A DNA stretch of 23,742 bases, taken from contig CAJPVJ010000519.1 in NCBI GenBank assembly GCA_905397405.1, positions 1 through 23,742 on the forward strand, given 5' to 3'. The position numbers and the translations under genes are program-made. Every line of letters begins with the position of its first letter. Positions within the stretch are counted from its first letter, which is position 1. A model generated the notes under the pieces. That model ran no database searches, was not told the DNA's origin, and was given only the letters and a program-made list of their open reading frames with translations. Below are positions 1 to 13,623 of the stretch, in pieces. Origin of the DNA: Oppiella nova. Lineage: Eukaryota; Arthropoda; Arachnida; Sarcoptiformes; Oppiidae.

Positions 1-50
1 TCTCTCTCTCTCTCTCTCTCTCTCACTCTCACTCTCTCTCTCTCTCTCCC
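1..50. repeat. (TC)n microsatellite
   Basis: TC dinucleotide tract with two interrupting A bases, starting at the window edge and so probably longer. Confidence 0.95.
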
Positions 51-2151
51 CTTTTGTGTGCATCTATTGAATAAACTGCTACTCAATAAGTCATCCGATA
101 TTATAAAAGTCATACTTAGATATCATGTTTACTATCCATTCATAGGAATCAGAATACCACAGAATTCAGTGCACAGAATATTCTTATACTAAAATAAAAT
201 AAATCATTTATAAAACAAAAAGTAGAATTTATTTTAAAATACATTTCTTTATATTACAGATCATTATGCTGTCTAACTATAGAATATTTAAAAATAAACT
301 TAACCCTGTTTATTTTAACGAGTGTATAGTGTAGCTAAAAATCTTTTAATATAAAACACTCGTGAATAGCAATAAAATAAATACTACTTTTACTTTTCAT
401 ATATTCATTACGAGTATAAGTAATAACAAAACAAAAATCTATACTATACTAGCGTTTTATACATAAATATTTTGCTTTTAGTCATAAAATATGGATAACT
501 ATTGAATTAAAAAAATAAAAATCAAAACTTTCTATTTTTCTTATCTCTGCTAACATTATAGACGATTCACATAATACTATCAATACATATGATTGATTGA
601 TAAGAAATAATAATAAATTTTACTCTCAATTCAATAAATCATATGCTTTTAGAGAATATTCTTAGTTTTTAGTCTCAGAAATTGCTATAAAAATTGTCAA
701 AAAATAATATTAAATCGATTGCTAGACGTTTACACTAAACATGAACTAAAATATAAAATCTATACATAAATAAGCTAGATTACAAATCCAATAACTAATT
801 AATGTATATAACTCTACGGAATATTCTGCACAGAATAAATCAAAATACATGTCCCTGACATTTAAGATTAACTTCATTATAATGTCTAGGAATTATCGTT
901 TTTCCAAGAATATTCTGTGCCTTAAATACAAGATTAGCGACAATATCATGAAAAACATATAAAAATATCTACAATACTTATAGCTAGTATCCCTGATAAA
1001 AATCCCGGTGCTTACATAAGCCATGAGCTGTAAAAATATATACTATTTTAGAAGCAAAATATTTAATGAGCGCATAAATTTTAGTACATAGAATATTCTG
1101 TATAAATTCTGTGACATATAATATATGTCTTACTATTTATGTTTGCCATACAATGTATTTGGCAAAAATATTGTCCCGGATGTAATAAACAGTAGGCAAT
1201 GAGTTCCGGTGTAAAGGCTTTCAAAAACAGTCGCTTTTAATTAGGGACAGACAGGACTGGTATGTCGTACTTCAACAAACATCTACAACCCACATAAATT
1301 AATAAAATTTTAATATTTAATATATAAATATATTAATACCAGAATTTAACCCGAATTAAATATAAATATTCGTAGCATGGCATACAAGTAGTATATTTTA
1401 ATACGACACCCCTATGGACATGCCTGGCCATCACTGGCCGTTAAATGTCTGTTCGCAACAATATAACAGTGAATAAGACATAAAAATGTGAAACAAAACT
1501 ATAAATATAAATATTTTTATGGATGAAATTCTGTATAAAAATTCCGCGAAGGGATCGCAATCTGTGTTTATCCCTTCAAATCCATTATGTATTAAACATA
1601 AAACTTTACGATTTGTACATTCAAACGCTGTTTTTGAATTTAGCATTTAATTCCTACATACATATTATATTAATCTATTATTTAAATTTAAGAATATTCT
1701 ATATATATAGTAGTATAATTACTAAATTTACTAATTTATGTCATAGTCGTACAGAATATTCCTATTATATTAAGTGTGTGCTTACTGTGTATGTCATATG
1801 CATATTGTCTTAAGGCATGGCTTTGAATGTATGGATACTTCGCTTATTTATCTCTGCAAATGGCAATTGTTATGATAATGCCTTTGACGAGACGGAATGG
1901 CGTATGAAAATAGCGCCTACCATCTCGTAAGTGAAGTGTATGTGCCCGAGCTTATACCAGTAACTGGTAATGCATTTGCATTTTTGCTTATGTATGCTAT
2001 TGTGTACGAGTGTATGTGTGTGTGACTCGCATTGAAATGCATGCAAACACACAGAGAATACACAGAATATTCTTTACAGAAATTTTTAAACAGCAATAAA
2101 AAGAGATGTCATTTCTTTCATCGACTTTTATGTCACTCTGTTTTTTAAACA

Positions 2152-2153
<2 letters not shown>

Positions 2154-2189
<36 letters not shown>
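2154..2189. repeat. (TC)n microsatellite
   Basis: Uninterrupted 36-nt TC tract. On the - strand it is (GA)n and creates an Arg-Glu run in a spurious frame. Confidence 0.97.
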
Positions 2190-2192
<3 letters not shown>

Positions 2193-2351
2193 CACTCGCT
2201 ATAGTTATGTATGAAATGCATTATCAAAACATGTTTCCCTTCCCGTTTATAACTACATGTGCTGTCCGTCAGACCATTTAATGGCAAATAGAGAGACAGA
2301 GAATTTGTTTCTTACATTTCGCATAATATATGTCTTTATATGTTTTGATAG

Positions 2352-2370
2352 CTCTCTCTCTCTCTCTCTC
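2352..2370. repeat. Short (CT)n tract
   Basis: A 19-nt CT tract followed by CCC, about 160 bp after the preceding tract. It opens a pyrimidine-rich stretch running to about 2480. Confidence 0.9.
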
Positions 2371-2898
2371 CCCATTTTTATAAAACACTAACTCTTTCCC
2401 TCATTACCATCCCTTTCCTCCCTATATGCCTAACACCTTATTATTCATTCATTTAAAAATAACTTCACTCCCTTTCCCTTATACTTGCCATTAGTTTTCA
2501 TTAAGAAATAAAAGAAAAAACTTCTCATTAAATATAAAAGCAATAAATTAGCGCTAAAAACATAATACAAAATATAAATTATAAAAACTTCCCATAAATT
2601 CATATTAAAAACTAAAACAAAAAACCTTATTTATACAAATCTTACATAACATGTCTTTCCATACCTTCCCCTTTATTAATGTCTCCTTAAAAACAAATCT
2701 ATAATTAATATCCGCTTTCCGTAATACCTGTCCGCTATATATTGATGTCCATTATATATCTATATTGTATATATCTATGTGTTGTTGATATACCTGTGTC
2801 TATATATACTTTATGTGGTGGTGCTTTATGATTGTCCATTTGTCGTGAATATAATGGTCTGGTCCCATTTGTGATGGCATACCTGGCTGCTATATTAG

Positions 2899-2966
2899 AT
2901 GGACCGGCTATTGTACGTGTAAACGTCTACATAAGAAGTATATCCCGTATTGATGATGTTACCATG
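2899..2966 (+). CDS. GluCl: GluCl alternative exon 3A
   Basis: This 68-nt exon completes a split Asp codon (G|AT) and encodes [19 protein letters not shown] followed by VTM. The donor ATG|GTAAGT is a consensus site. The acceptor is TATATTAG, whose upstream tract (GGCATACCTGGCTGC) is poor in pyrimidine runs. It forms the first beta-strand of the ligand-binding domain. By alignment with the C. elegans GluCl structure, the Arg of YIRSIS corresponds to Arg37, a glutamate-contacting residue. It has the same length, phase and boundaries as exon 3B, so the two look mutually exclusive. Since 68 is not a multiple of three, using both or neither shifts the frame. This is the version closer to the common insect exon 3 (DDVTM ending). 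Confidence 0.93.
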
Positions 2967-5241
2967 GTAAGTGTGTTGTCCATGTGTGCACTCCCGCTAT
3001 TATTTAATCACTATTTATTGTGTATATTTTAAATATATTAATGTATTAATCATTATTATAACTATTATTAATCTTATTATAGTTAATTACTAACTATTAA
3101 ATATATAAACTATCATTATAAAATTGAATCAATTTTATGTTTGTGTTTAAATAATTACTAATATATTATATTTAAGTGTAGCTATAATTGTGGTGATAAC
3201 CAAGTAATAAAAATATTCATTAATGTCTGAATAAGTTTAATTAATTCATACATTTTATCAATACTTCGGTCAATACTTTTCTATTAAATCTAATATAATT
3301 AATAATTTTGTTTTTATACAATGAGATTCACAATATCTATATTCCCACAACAAATTCATAATTGATTTCATACGAGTATTAGAGGTATTAATACAACCTG
3401 TGATACCAGTAGCCATACAATCGCGTGTGGGTTATATACCCGGAGTCAGCCTATAAATAAATAAATCACTTGTGTTTTCTGATGTATAATACATTTTTTC
3501 AATTATATATACCACTCGTGTATTGCAAATTCAATGACCAAAATGTTTAATATTTATTACGATTTATATGAGATAATCAAATAATACCAGAAAATATGCT
3601 AATTTAATATGAATTTCAATTTAAATGCCTATTGTATGGCCAAAAATGAATGACATTTAGATATAAAATATTATATAACTTATGAAACACTCCATCAGTA
3701 TATCCATGAATAAATTAATAATAAATATCTAAACATACAAATAAAAATTCCTATAATAGCCCAATATATATTAAATTCCAATTAAATTCCACAGAATATT
3801 CTGCTAAAAGTAATTCAAGTGGGTGTTAACGGATTTCGTAATGAAAATCTATATGTAATTTATAGCTATATATACAGTTTTGTAGACCTTTAGCTCCCAT
3901 TCCCCTCCACACACACTCTCATCGCTATAGTGAACCACATCTGCTTATCTGCAGTCCTATTATCCCAACGACTTATCCATGCATTCAATACATTGCTATT
4001 TAGTGAACCATTAAAATCCCATTCAAGTCATCCAATCGTGTATTGATGCGAATCATCCGAAAACCCAATTCCCGGTACACTCTATATGTTATGTATAGTC
4101 TGTATGTCTGTATAGCCCGTCAATGCCCAGTGACATCTCAATCGATACAAAACCATTATTTTCTCTCCATCTGTAAACTATTGCAAACTTTTCCTGACGT
4201 GTATGTCCTGTCCTACTGTCCGTTTTGTGTGTGTATACATCTATGTTTGTCTCTCATGTCTATCATATAGTATCGAAAATAAAGTTTTATAACATTTTCG
4301 GTCCACCAATACATATACATGTATGTAATGGTCGGATACCATAGCGTATGTGTTAATCGCATAATGACATGATATATAAACAGACAAATACACCGAAAAA
4401 AAGTATTACAAAATTCCCCAAAATTTTATTGAATCACAAAAATGACAGAATATTTTTCATACACACATCCCGTTCCCCTCATATATACACTCCCCGTTCA
4501 CAGATGGTCCCTGCTTTGTTCACGTCAACATATACCTGAGAAGTATTAGCAAAATAAGTGACCTGGATATGGTACGTATCGCACGTGTGTAACTAGGTGT
4601 TTTTTGATTAGTGCTTCAAGTGTGTTGTCCCTAACATAAGTATTTACACAAATGTCTAATTAAGTTGATATAAATACTTAACCTAGTATTAAATAAAATG
4701 TAATTAATTTTAGGAAACTATTAAATATTTTATTAATTGTGTGGTAAATAGTGGTGTATTAAACGTATAAATGTTAAATATAAAAAGTAAAATAAATTTA
4801 CAATATTGTGAATAAAATATCTTAGAATATGAATATAGTACTGTACTATTTTAGTTAGTAATTAAAATATTTATATTATCAATAATATAAGTACTAATAT
4901 AAGTAAAGTATTAATTTTTATAAGTAACTTTAATATTTACATAGACATACAAGTAATTAATTTTTAAAAATAATAAAAACAGTATTTTTTTTAATTGTAT
5001 CTATTATAATTATCAATTACTGTATTAATGGAAACAATTAGTGATCACCGGATATAGCAAACAATTATAGTAACGACAGGCGCCTAATGGACAGACATCT
5101 AATGATGCACTGATACTATAAATACAGTATCTAGTTAATTTAATTTGATGAAAATAACTTCATCGATAAAAGGGATTAAATAACAAATGAAATTAATTTT
5201 CATTTATTACAATAATTATTTTAATCAATAATTTTGATGAC

Positions 5242-5286
<45 letters not shown>

Positions 5287-8200
5287 ATAAATTACCGAAA
5301 AATATTAAAAGCAAAACGACTCCTAATATAATAAGTGAAATAAATTTTAGTGTCAGAAAAGTATTTCTATTGTGTATTAGTTTTCTATATAGGGATCAAA
5401 ATTACATGTAATTTAGACATTCGTAATGACTTTAGAGTCCGATAGAGTTATCGACAATAATGATAAGCCATTCACTCATTCATTGTTATACTGAAAATCA
5501 ATTGAACTGTCATTACGTTTAGATACACACAATAGGCTCATAGGACGCCATTGTCTGACAATTTTTTGACACCGACTTTAAATCATATCAATTGTGAATT
5601 GATTGAAAAATTGTGAACAATTTTATTTATTTTTTGTTACTAGCTTATATTTCAATCGAGACTTTTGTGTGTTAATAGTATTTAACGGCTTTTGGGAAGT
5701 AGTCTATAAATCATCGATGAATTAAATTTTAGAGAAAGTGTTAGAATTTAATCAAAAATAAGATTTTTTAAATTAAAAGTTTTTACCCATTTTGTGATAG
5801 TTTTTGATTAATAGCAATAAATGCGAAAAGTTTTTTGAATAGTTATAAATTAAGTTTTTAAATAAAATATTGATATTTATTTTTAAAATTATTCAATTCT
5901 AAGCAATTTTGTGACAATAAATCTATTATTTGGTATACTTTGTATAATAATATAATTTAAATACTTTGGTGAAATAGCATACAATAAATGCAATTATAAT
6001 TTAATAGGCAATAATTTATATGTCAAAACCAGATCGCATTACATAATAAAAACTTTATTTTGCTTTAAAAATCAAACCTCCTTATAAACGTATCAAATAT
6101 TTTATTTTTCATATCAACTAATATTAAAGTCATTATTAAAATACTCTTAAAATGTCAGCTTTTTATCTGAAACTCTTAATGTCAAACATAAACAGAGTTA
6201 TAAAATATTTCTATCTACACAAGCTTATTCAAAAAATAATTATCAATCATATACATGTTTACAGAATATTCTTGACATAATCATAAAATATATTAAAATT
6301 TGTATTTCATATGCCCTTCACTATAACGAGTGTTCACTATATTTCTCAATGCATTAGCTTTTAAGTCGTGAACACAATAGACGTTAAGTAAGTATAAGAG
6401 AGAAAACTATAACTTCAAAAGAAAATCTCTTTTTTGTATTGTTTACACTTTTTTGACACAAAAAATATATGAATCAAGAAATGAGAAATTTTTTTGTCAT
6501 ATTGTTTTCCGGCACAACAAAAGTCTTAAAAGTTTTTCAAAAAACTTTTCCTTTTATTTATTATTATTGCTATTATTTGAGAGTTACTCTACTTTTGTAC
6601 TGTCTATTCAGCCTATCGTATAGATTTATATTTTATCTAGCACATTACATACTTATTGACTATAATAGGAGAACAATATTTTAAATCATACTTGTTAATC
6701 AAAAATCTATAGTATTTTTAATTTTAAATTTATTAAATTATAAATTATTAATCTAAATATAGAAATGAACATTTTGTAAAGGTTTATAATAAATATAAAA
6801 TATATATTTATTTTTAAAAGAAATTTAATTAATTAAAAACATTTTATTAGCCCAGTTTAAAAGACCCGGATATAAATTGAACACAAATATACTTTCTATA
6901 TGGAGAGGCCATAAACCAAATGGGAAAGCAGTTTTTCAAAAGAAATAAAATAAATGACATTTTATGTGTCGACTACTTTTAGCTCAACACAAAAAATAGA
7001 GACAATTCTTTTGACTTTTAATTGAAGTTTCATTTGTCAATAGAAAGTCGATTCCGAGAGTCAAGAGTGAGTAGCGATTGAGAGCACCGATAGCCTCATA
7101 AATGGGAAGTTAGATAACTATACCCTAGTATATGTACAGTACAGCAATGTATACAGGAATCGGTATAAACTTGTGCCTGACTTTTGACATTAGGATCTCT
7201 ATTCCGCTATAAATTTCGTGGTAATCGATACATACAATTGATTGAATGCCCGGAATATTTAGCTATGAATGGGTTATAAATAAACGCGATTCAGACTTTG
7301 ACTCTTATAAAGTAATAATAATACTGTTTTATACTTGAAATAGCAATTTAATGCATTATCTGTCTATTGAATATCCTGGTCAATGCATGTACAGTAGACA
7401 TGACATTAAATAGAATATACCGTAGATTAGGTAAATAAATATCAAACATGTTGATTTTATTTAATTATTTATATGTTATAGAAATTTTTATATTTATTGG
7501 ATAATTTATAAAGTGAAAATTTATTCATAAATTCAAAATAACTATAAATACAGTATTAAATTGATAATATTTATACCAAACATTTAACTAATATCCAGAA
7601 TCTATAGTCATATTAATAAATTACACAAAATATTTTATATATGGTTTTTATGGCAGCAATTGTCAAAACACAGCTGCCATACATGTGAAAGGGATGTACA
7701 CACAGAATGTATAGAATATTCTGTGTGCTATTATATACCATATAAAACACATCACTAGTATTTATATGACATACGATATCATAAACTAGAGGTCATAGAC
7801 GGTGTGCCTCTGGTGTCATGTATTGGTGGCAATAAAACATAAATTTATGAATAAAACCATCATAAATTATATAAATTTGTATTTTATGTATATGTAAACA
7901 GTATGTGTGCTTGGTATAAATGGAGTTGAATTAATATATACACTATATTCAGGCTATTTATATATATATACAGTATATATATCTCGTGTTGTGTCTATTA
8001 ATTAATTTAATACACAATACTATTCCAGAGATAATGAATGAATTTTTATGTCACACTATATACCATACACTAGTGTCTGAAAAAAATTGTTTATTTAATA
8101 TAATTAAAAAATGTAAATTCTTTTTATAGCAAAAATATTCTTTAGATTTCAATACTTGATAACAGAATTAATTCTTATGGACGAAAAAAGTTTTATAAAT

Positions 8201-10672
8201 ACCCAAAATAAACAACAAACTGTTAATTAGTTTTTGTGAAACTAATCTCGCAATCTTTTCAATTATATTCACAGCACTCGTGATCTAAATATATACCAAA
8301 AATAGAGAGAATTTTATATAAAACTAAGATTTAATCCCTTTTATACAGTATTAACATCTCGTGTATTTCATAATGAGTGCAATGGATGTAACAAACTTCA
8401 AGACTAAGCTTTTATTTACTTTAATATCTTATTTATAATAAGATTACTTATGAAATATAGTTTAATCATTAGTTTATAGTTGTCATTTTACTATTTTACC
8501 TTTGACATTTTATAAATGCTATATTAATAATAAATTTTTTAAACTTTACATTTTGTATACTCTTTATATTACCGTTATATATATTAACTAGCATAATTAA
8601 TTAATTCATACATAAACTAACTTCTATTATAGTTTTTACTGAATATAAGTTATCATAAACTAATACTCGAGAATATTCTGCAATAACATACATACAATTA
8701 ACTGTAACGCCTGTATCCATGATAGGAATACTCAGTTCAGGTGACATTCCGGGAGCAGTGGAATGACAATCGACTCCAGTTTGACGACATGAATGGTCAG
8801 ATCAGGTACCTGGTGCTCACAGACCCTGAGCGTATCTGGAAGCCCGACCTGTTTTTCTCCAACGAAAAGGAGGGCCACTTTCACGAGATAATTATGCCAA
8901 ACGTATTGCTCCGTATATACCCAAATGGGAACGTCTTATACTCCATACGTATATCATTAGGTACTTTCCACTACATCTACTACATTATCATTATTATAAC
9001 CCCCGATATATTATATCATCCCATTCCCTCCCTAACCCTTAATAGTGATTATATACGTGTAGTATGTATGTGAGCTTAATGTAATAAAAATGTAAAATAG
9101 TATTTTAAAATGCTTTTATGCAAATTGTTTTTTGTTTGTTTCTTAAGACAAATTTGCTATCATTTTGTATAGCATTGTATACCAGAATTTCTTATTATTT
9201 GTAATACTATTTTTTTATCCATTTCCCTATGGGTGCGCTTAATACACCACTACAGTACTTGCCTGTCCAATGGATCTCAAATATTATCCATTAGATAAAC
9301 AAACTTGCTCCATTACCATGGCCAGTTGTGAGTAGAATATTCTTATACTCATTATGTATTGTAATTCTCGCTATAATACTATTCTTATGTAGAATATTGT
9401 TATATACATATTATAAGGGGGTTTCAGGTTTTAAAATTCAATTTGCGTACGAAATTGAAATATATATTTTTTTCATACTTCAAGGTTTTTATTGCAAATT
9501 CATAGACAAACAGAATTTTTACAATTTATATGAAAATTTAATCATAAGAAAAGTAGAAAAACCTTTGGATAGAAAAAATAAATTCAAATTTTTTGGCATA
9601 AAATATACAAATTTTATTCTAAAAACTTTTGTTGTATTTTCAGTAATAATTTATAGCAAGGTTAGCAAATGTTCAGTACACTTACTACTATTTGTTTTAC
9701 TATTATTTGTTCATTATATGAGTGAAACACCATTTTTGCTTAATAAACAAAAATATTATGTGCTAACTGATTTTAGTAAAAATATATAACATTATATAAT
9801 AAACACATAAATGTAAGTGATAAATTATAAGCTATAACATAATTTGATCCAAATTACTACTATATTGATTAATGAAAATATTTTTCATCCAATAATAAAT
9901 GTGCCTGGACAATAGATGGTTACACGACCGATGATCTGGTGTTTTTATGGAAGGAGGGTGACCCAGTACAAGTCACAAAAAATCTCCATTTGCCACGTTT
10001 TACACTAGAAAGATATTTGACCGCATACTGTACGAGTCGCACAAATACAGGTAAATCAATAATAAATTTATCATGCTTATATAATTTATAATGGTATTTA
10101 CGACATTTAACATGTTGGATTTTAAACAGTGTTTAAGGTTTATGATAATTAATTGATAGTTAGATACAAGTGCTACATTCCTATTCACATGCAATTCTTA
10201 TGGGACAACCTTATAATCAATTGAAAGTTAAATGTAACACATATTCTGTGATTAATAGCTATCTTATAATAAATTAATTTTATCCGAATAAATTTAATTT
10301 ACAAAAAACCTAACCTAATTCATATAATTAAGTGCATACAGTACTAGTATTATATTCCTAAATAATTGCAAAATATAAGTACAAATGGACTGCAGCTGTA
10401 TATACAGTATTGACAACAAAAAATAAACTCAATTTTATATTTGTATAGAATATTCTCGTTTTTGTGTTCATTTGAGTCTCGATTCCGTGATAAAAGCCTT
10501 TCCAATAGCTCGCAAAACTAATGGCAACAAAACATATAACAAAAATATATCCGAGAAAACTGATTGTTAAATATGTTTTGGATGCACAAGAAATTTGACA
10601 CAAGAATTGTTGAGAAAGAAAATGAGAAAATTATTTCCTCTTTTCATATGTGTTTTCACTCCTAAGAGTAGT

Positions 10673-10720
<48 letters not shown>

Positions 10721-11270
10721 AATCAATTTTTTTGTTATTTTGCAGCGAAAAAAGTGCTAAAATAAACGGAAATTTCGGATTTTTAGCGACAAATATATAA
10801 TGGATAATAAAATTTCCAGAAAACACTTATTTATCACATATTTTTTTTGCTTACAATTATAGCTAAATAAAACAAAATTTGACTTTTATTTTATAGCAAA
10901 TACATTATTAATTTTAATATAAATTCTTATATTTAATAAAAAAAAATTATACTGTACATCTATTGACAGCAATTAATTTTGATTTAGATATTATACAAAA
11001 ACTACTTTCTAAACATATATCTATTAAATGTATTGAAAGTATTATACATTAGATGGGAATAACATATTTAACCGATTTATGTCATTATATATCACAAACT
11101 ATTTGTTACTAAATTGCTTTCAATTAAGATCTCAAACATAGGCCGAGTTTTCTATTCCTAACTCTTATATTAGATTTTTCTTCTCATTTATATCTAATAT
11201 ATTAAAAGAATTGATTCAATGCTTATGTCTAATGAGTTGTGGAAATATTTTTCCAAATAAATATATTACG

Positions 11271-11314
<44 letters not shown>

Positions 11315-13579
11315 AACAATTTTTTGTTCAATTCATGTGAGAAATGATCCGAAATATCACATTCTTGTTGTCAATTAATATATCCTAATATACATTATAG
11401 TAGAAATGGCAAGAATTTGTGGGCCAGGAGGGAACTCCTAGTAGAAAATTATATCATCAAACACAAATTAATTGTATATTTTAACATACATATTGTAAAT
11501 TATATGATATTAATTATATAAATTTTTAAGTATAATCATAAAATATGTCAAAAAAGTAAATGTGTATACCCGGCCAACAGCCCTACCATAGCCCTGTCTA
11601 TGCCATATATTTGTAGACATAAGGCAAAGCAAAATCGAAATTCTTGTTCAAATAATACTCAGTATTTTTGCACACATTTCTAATCAAACGTTAATTTTTT
11701 CGTTTTTCTTATAATTCTGTATTTTCTGTGTTCAGGAATTAAGTCAATACTCAATGCATTCAATGCTTATACAATATATTTTTCTGTATTTTCTAAGCCT
11801 TACTCCAGTCATAAGATTACGACATTTTGCTATTGATTTATCAAATTATTTATAACGTGTACTAAAAATATTTAAAATATTGGTTTTACTGTACCGTATA
11901 TTACTATTGTTTGAAGAATTTGCTGATTAGATAAATTATATTATATTATAGCTTTATATTATTATTTTACATTTAAAACCTTACAATTAACCATTCATAC
12001 TTTTTTAAAATACCGATACAATTAATTTAGTTACGGATTAAACTTACTTCATTATATCCGAGTTCACTATACTATATGATATAGTCTATATCACATGCCT
12101 ATCGATTTAAACTTAAACTAAATCCATTACCACTTATATCTAACTATAAGCATCCTATGTTTATTTATACTGTATAATATAAACCGTACTTAAAAATGGA
12201 CTATTTTTAAGTGAAATGAAAATACAGTATATTTTACTTCTCAATTTCTATATTTATATAAATTTATTTTCCCTTAAAGTCTACACGTTTCTATCTGATA
12301 TCATATTATTATATAAGTCTTATATAAAGTTTTGTTAAGTATTTATTTTACAAAGTTTTCATCTCTCAACAAATAATGAGATATTCTGGTTTCTCATCAC
12401 ATGAATTCAATTCTTGAAATGTGTTTTACTTTTATATTTTCAGTAATAATAAGATTTGGTACAGAATTACGACATATAAAGCCCTTTTCAATAACGAGTG
12501 TCTGTTTGAATGATATATTTATAACATTTTTCAAAAACATTTTTTAACATTTTACTCACAATTAGGCCAATAATTTGTCGAAATATATGAAATCTTATGC
12601 ATTATGTATGACTTGCAAGAGAGAAGTTACTTATGTTTTGAAATTTAATATAATTTTTCGAGACATATATAGACAAATGTATGTTAATAGAAATGATAGA
12701 AATGACAGTCTCTTATGAAATATACGATATATTTCATGTCATATACTAAATGTGTTACTCAAACATAAAACACAGAGAAATCATTGAATTGGATTGTACA
12801 AAATTGTGCCTACTTAAATTAAACCCAATTTATTAATCAACACTATAATATAAATTAGTTATTGAATAACTACTTAGCAAGGCTAGATACTTATTAACAC
12901 TATATTTATACATGGTTATCAGGTTATATAACAATCTAAGATTAGAAACATTTTAATATACAAAGTAAAGGGTAACGACAAGCAATGTAGATTGAATTAG
13001 ACTTTTATTTCACATATAACACAAACATTTGGTATTAAAATAGGGACTCAATTATTATTATTATTTGTTTTATGTATTGTCAGTCCATTAGAGACACATC
13101 TCTAAGGAATCCCCAGAATATTCTCTATGTGTATATGTATTGCTAAATGAAAAACATATATACACATACACTGTATATATGTATACGTAACATGTGTATA
13201 GTGTATATATAAAATGTACTCAATTTGTATAAAGTGCTCTTAACATAACAAAGTTAGAGACACTTTACTACTTAAAAACATAGACATTGAAAAAGTATAT
13301 ATAGTTTGCTGGAGGACTCAATTTTCTCGTCCTATAAAACTAAAAACTAAATTAAATTTATAGACATTTTTTTCGGGCACTATTAATGAATATTTTATGC
13401 GAAATAAATCTAGTTTGTACAAATCCATTAAAGTAGTTTTGTCAGGTGACTATTTTAGTATACAAGTTTAGTTTAAAGTTTAGGCAATCACTTAATGTAA
13501 TTAATTTGTTTATAATGTTTTTATGAGTAAATTGTTAATAGAAAAGTATGTTAATTAAAGTTACTTTTTTGTTATAAAT

Positions 13580-13623
<44 letters not shown>

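Larger units (their letters stand above)
51..2898 (+). other. Non-coding, probably upstream GluCl intron
   Basis: No GluCl-like exon for the signal peptide or the N-terminal helix is recognisable here, so the preceding exon lies outside the window. The stretch holds eight of the 26 GAATATTC cores (175-2073), two TC tracts and a pyrimidine-rich zone at about 2370-2480. Open frames here (for example 1523-1813) are of the size expected by chance and show no family features. Promoter elements could not be supported. Confidence 0.6.

Noticed and set aside
1997-2287. - strand frame with an Arg-Glu repeat
   Set aside because: The Arg-Glu run is just the translated (GA)n microsatellite and the flanks show no coding features.
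4043-4270. 75-codon frame between exons 3A and 3B followed by an AATAAA
   Set aside because: Length is within chance and no domain or conserved motif is visible.
7785-7830. Possible third exon 3 (AG followed by ACGGTGTGCC)
   Set aside because: The translation does not continue into the VN-x-x-x-RSIS pattern and no donor occurs at 68 nt.
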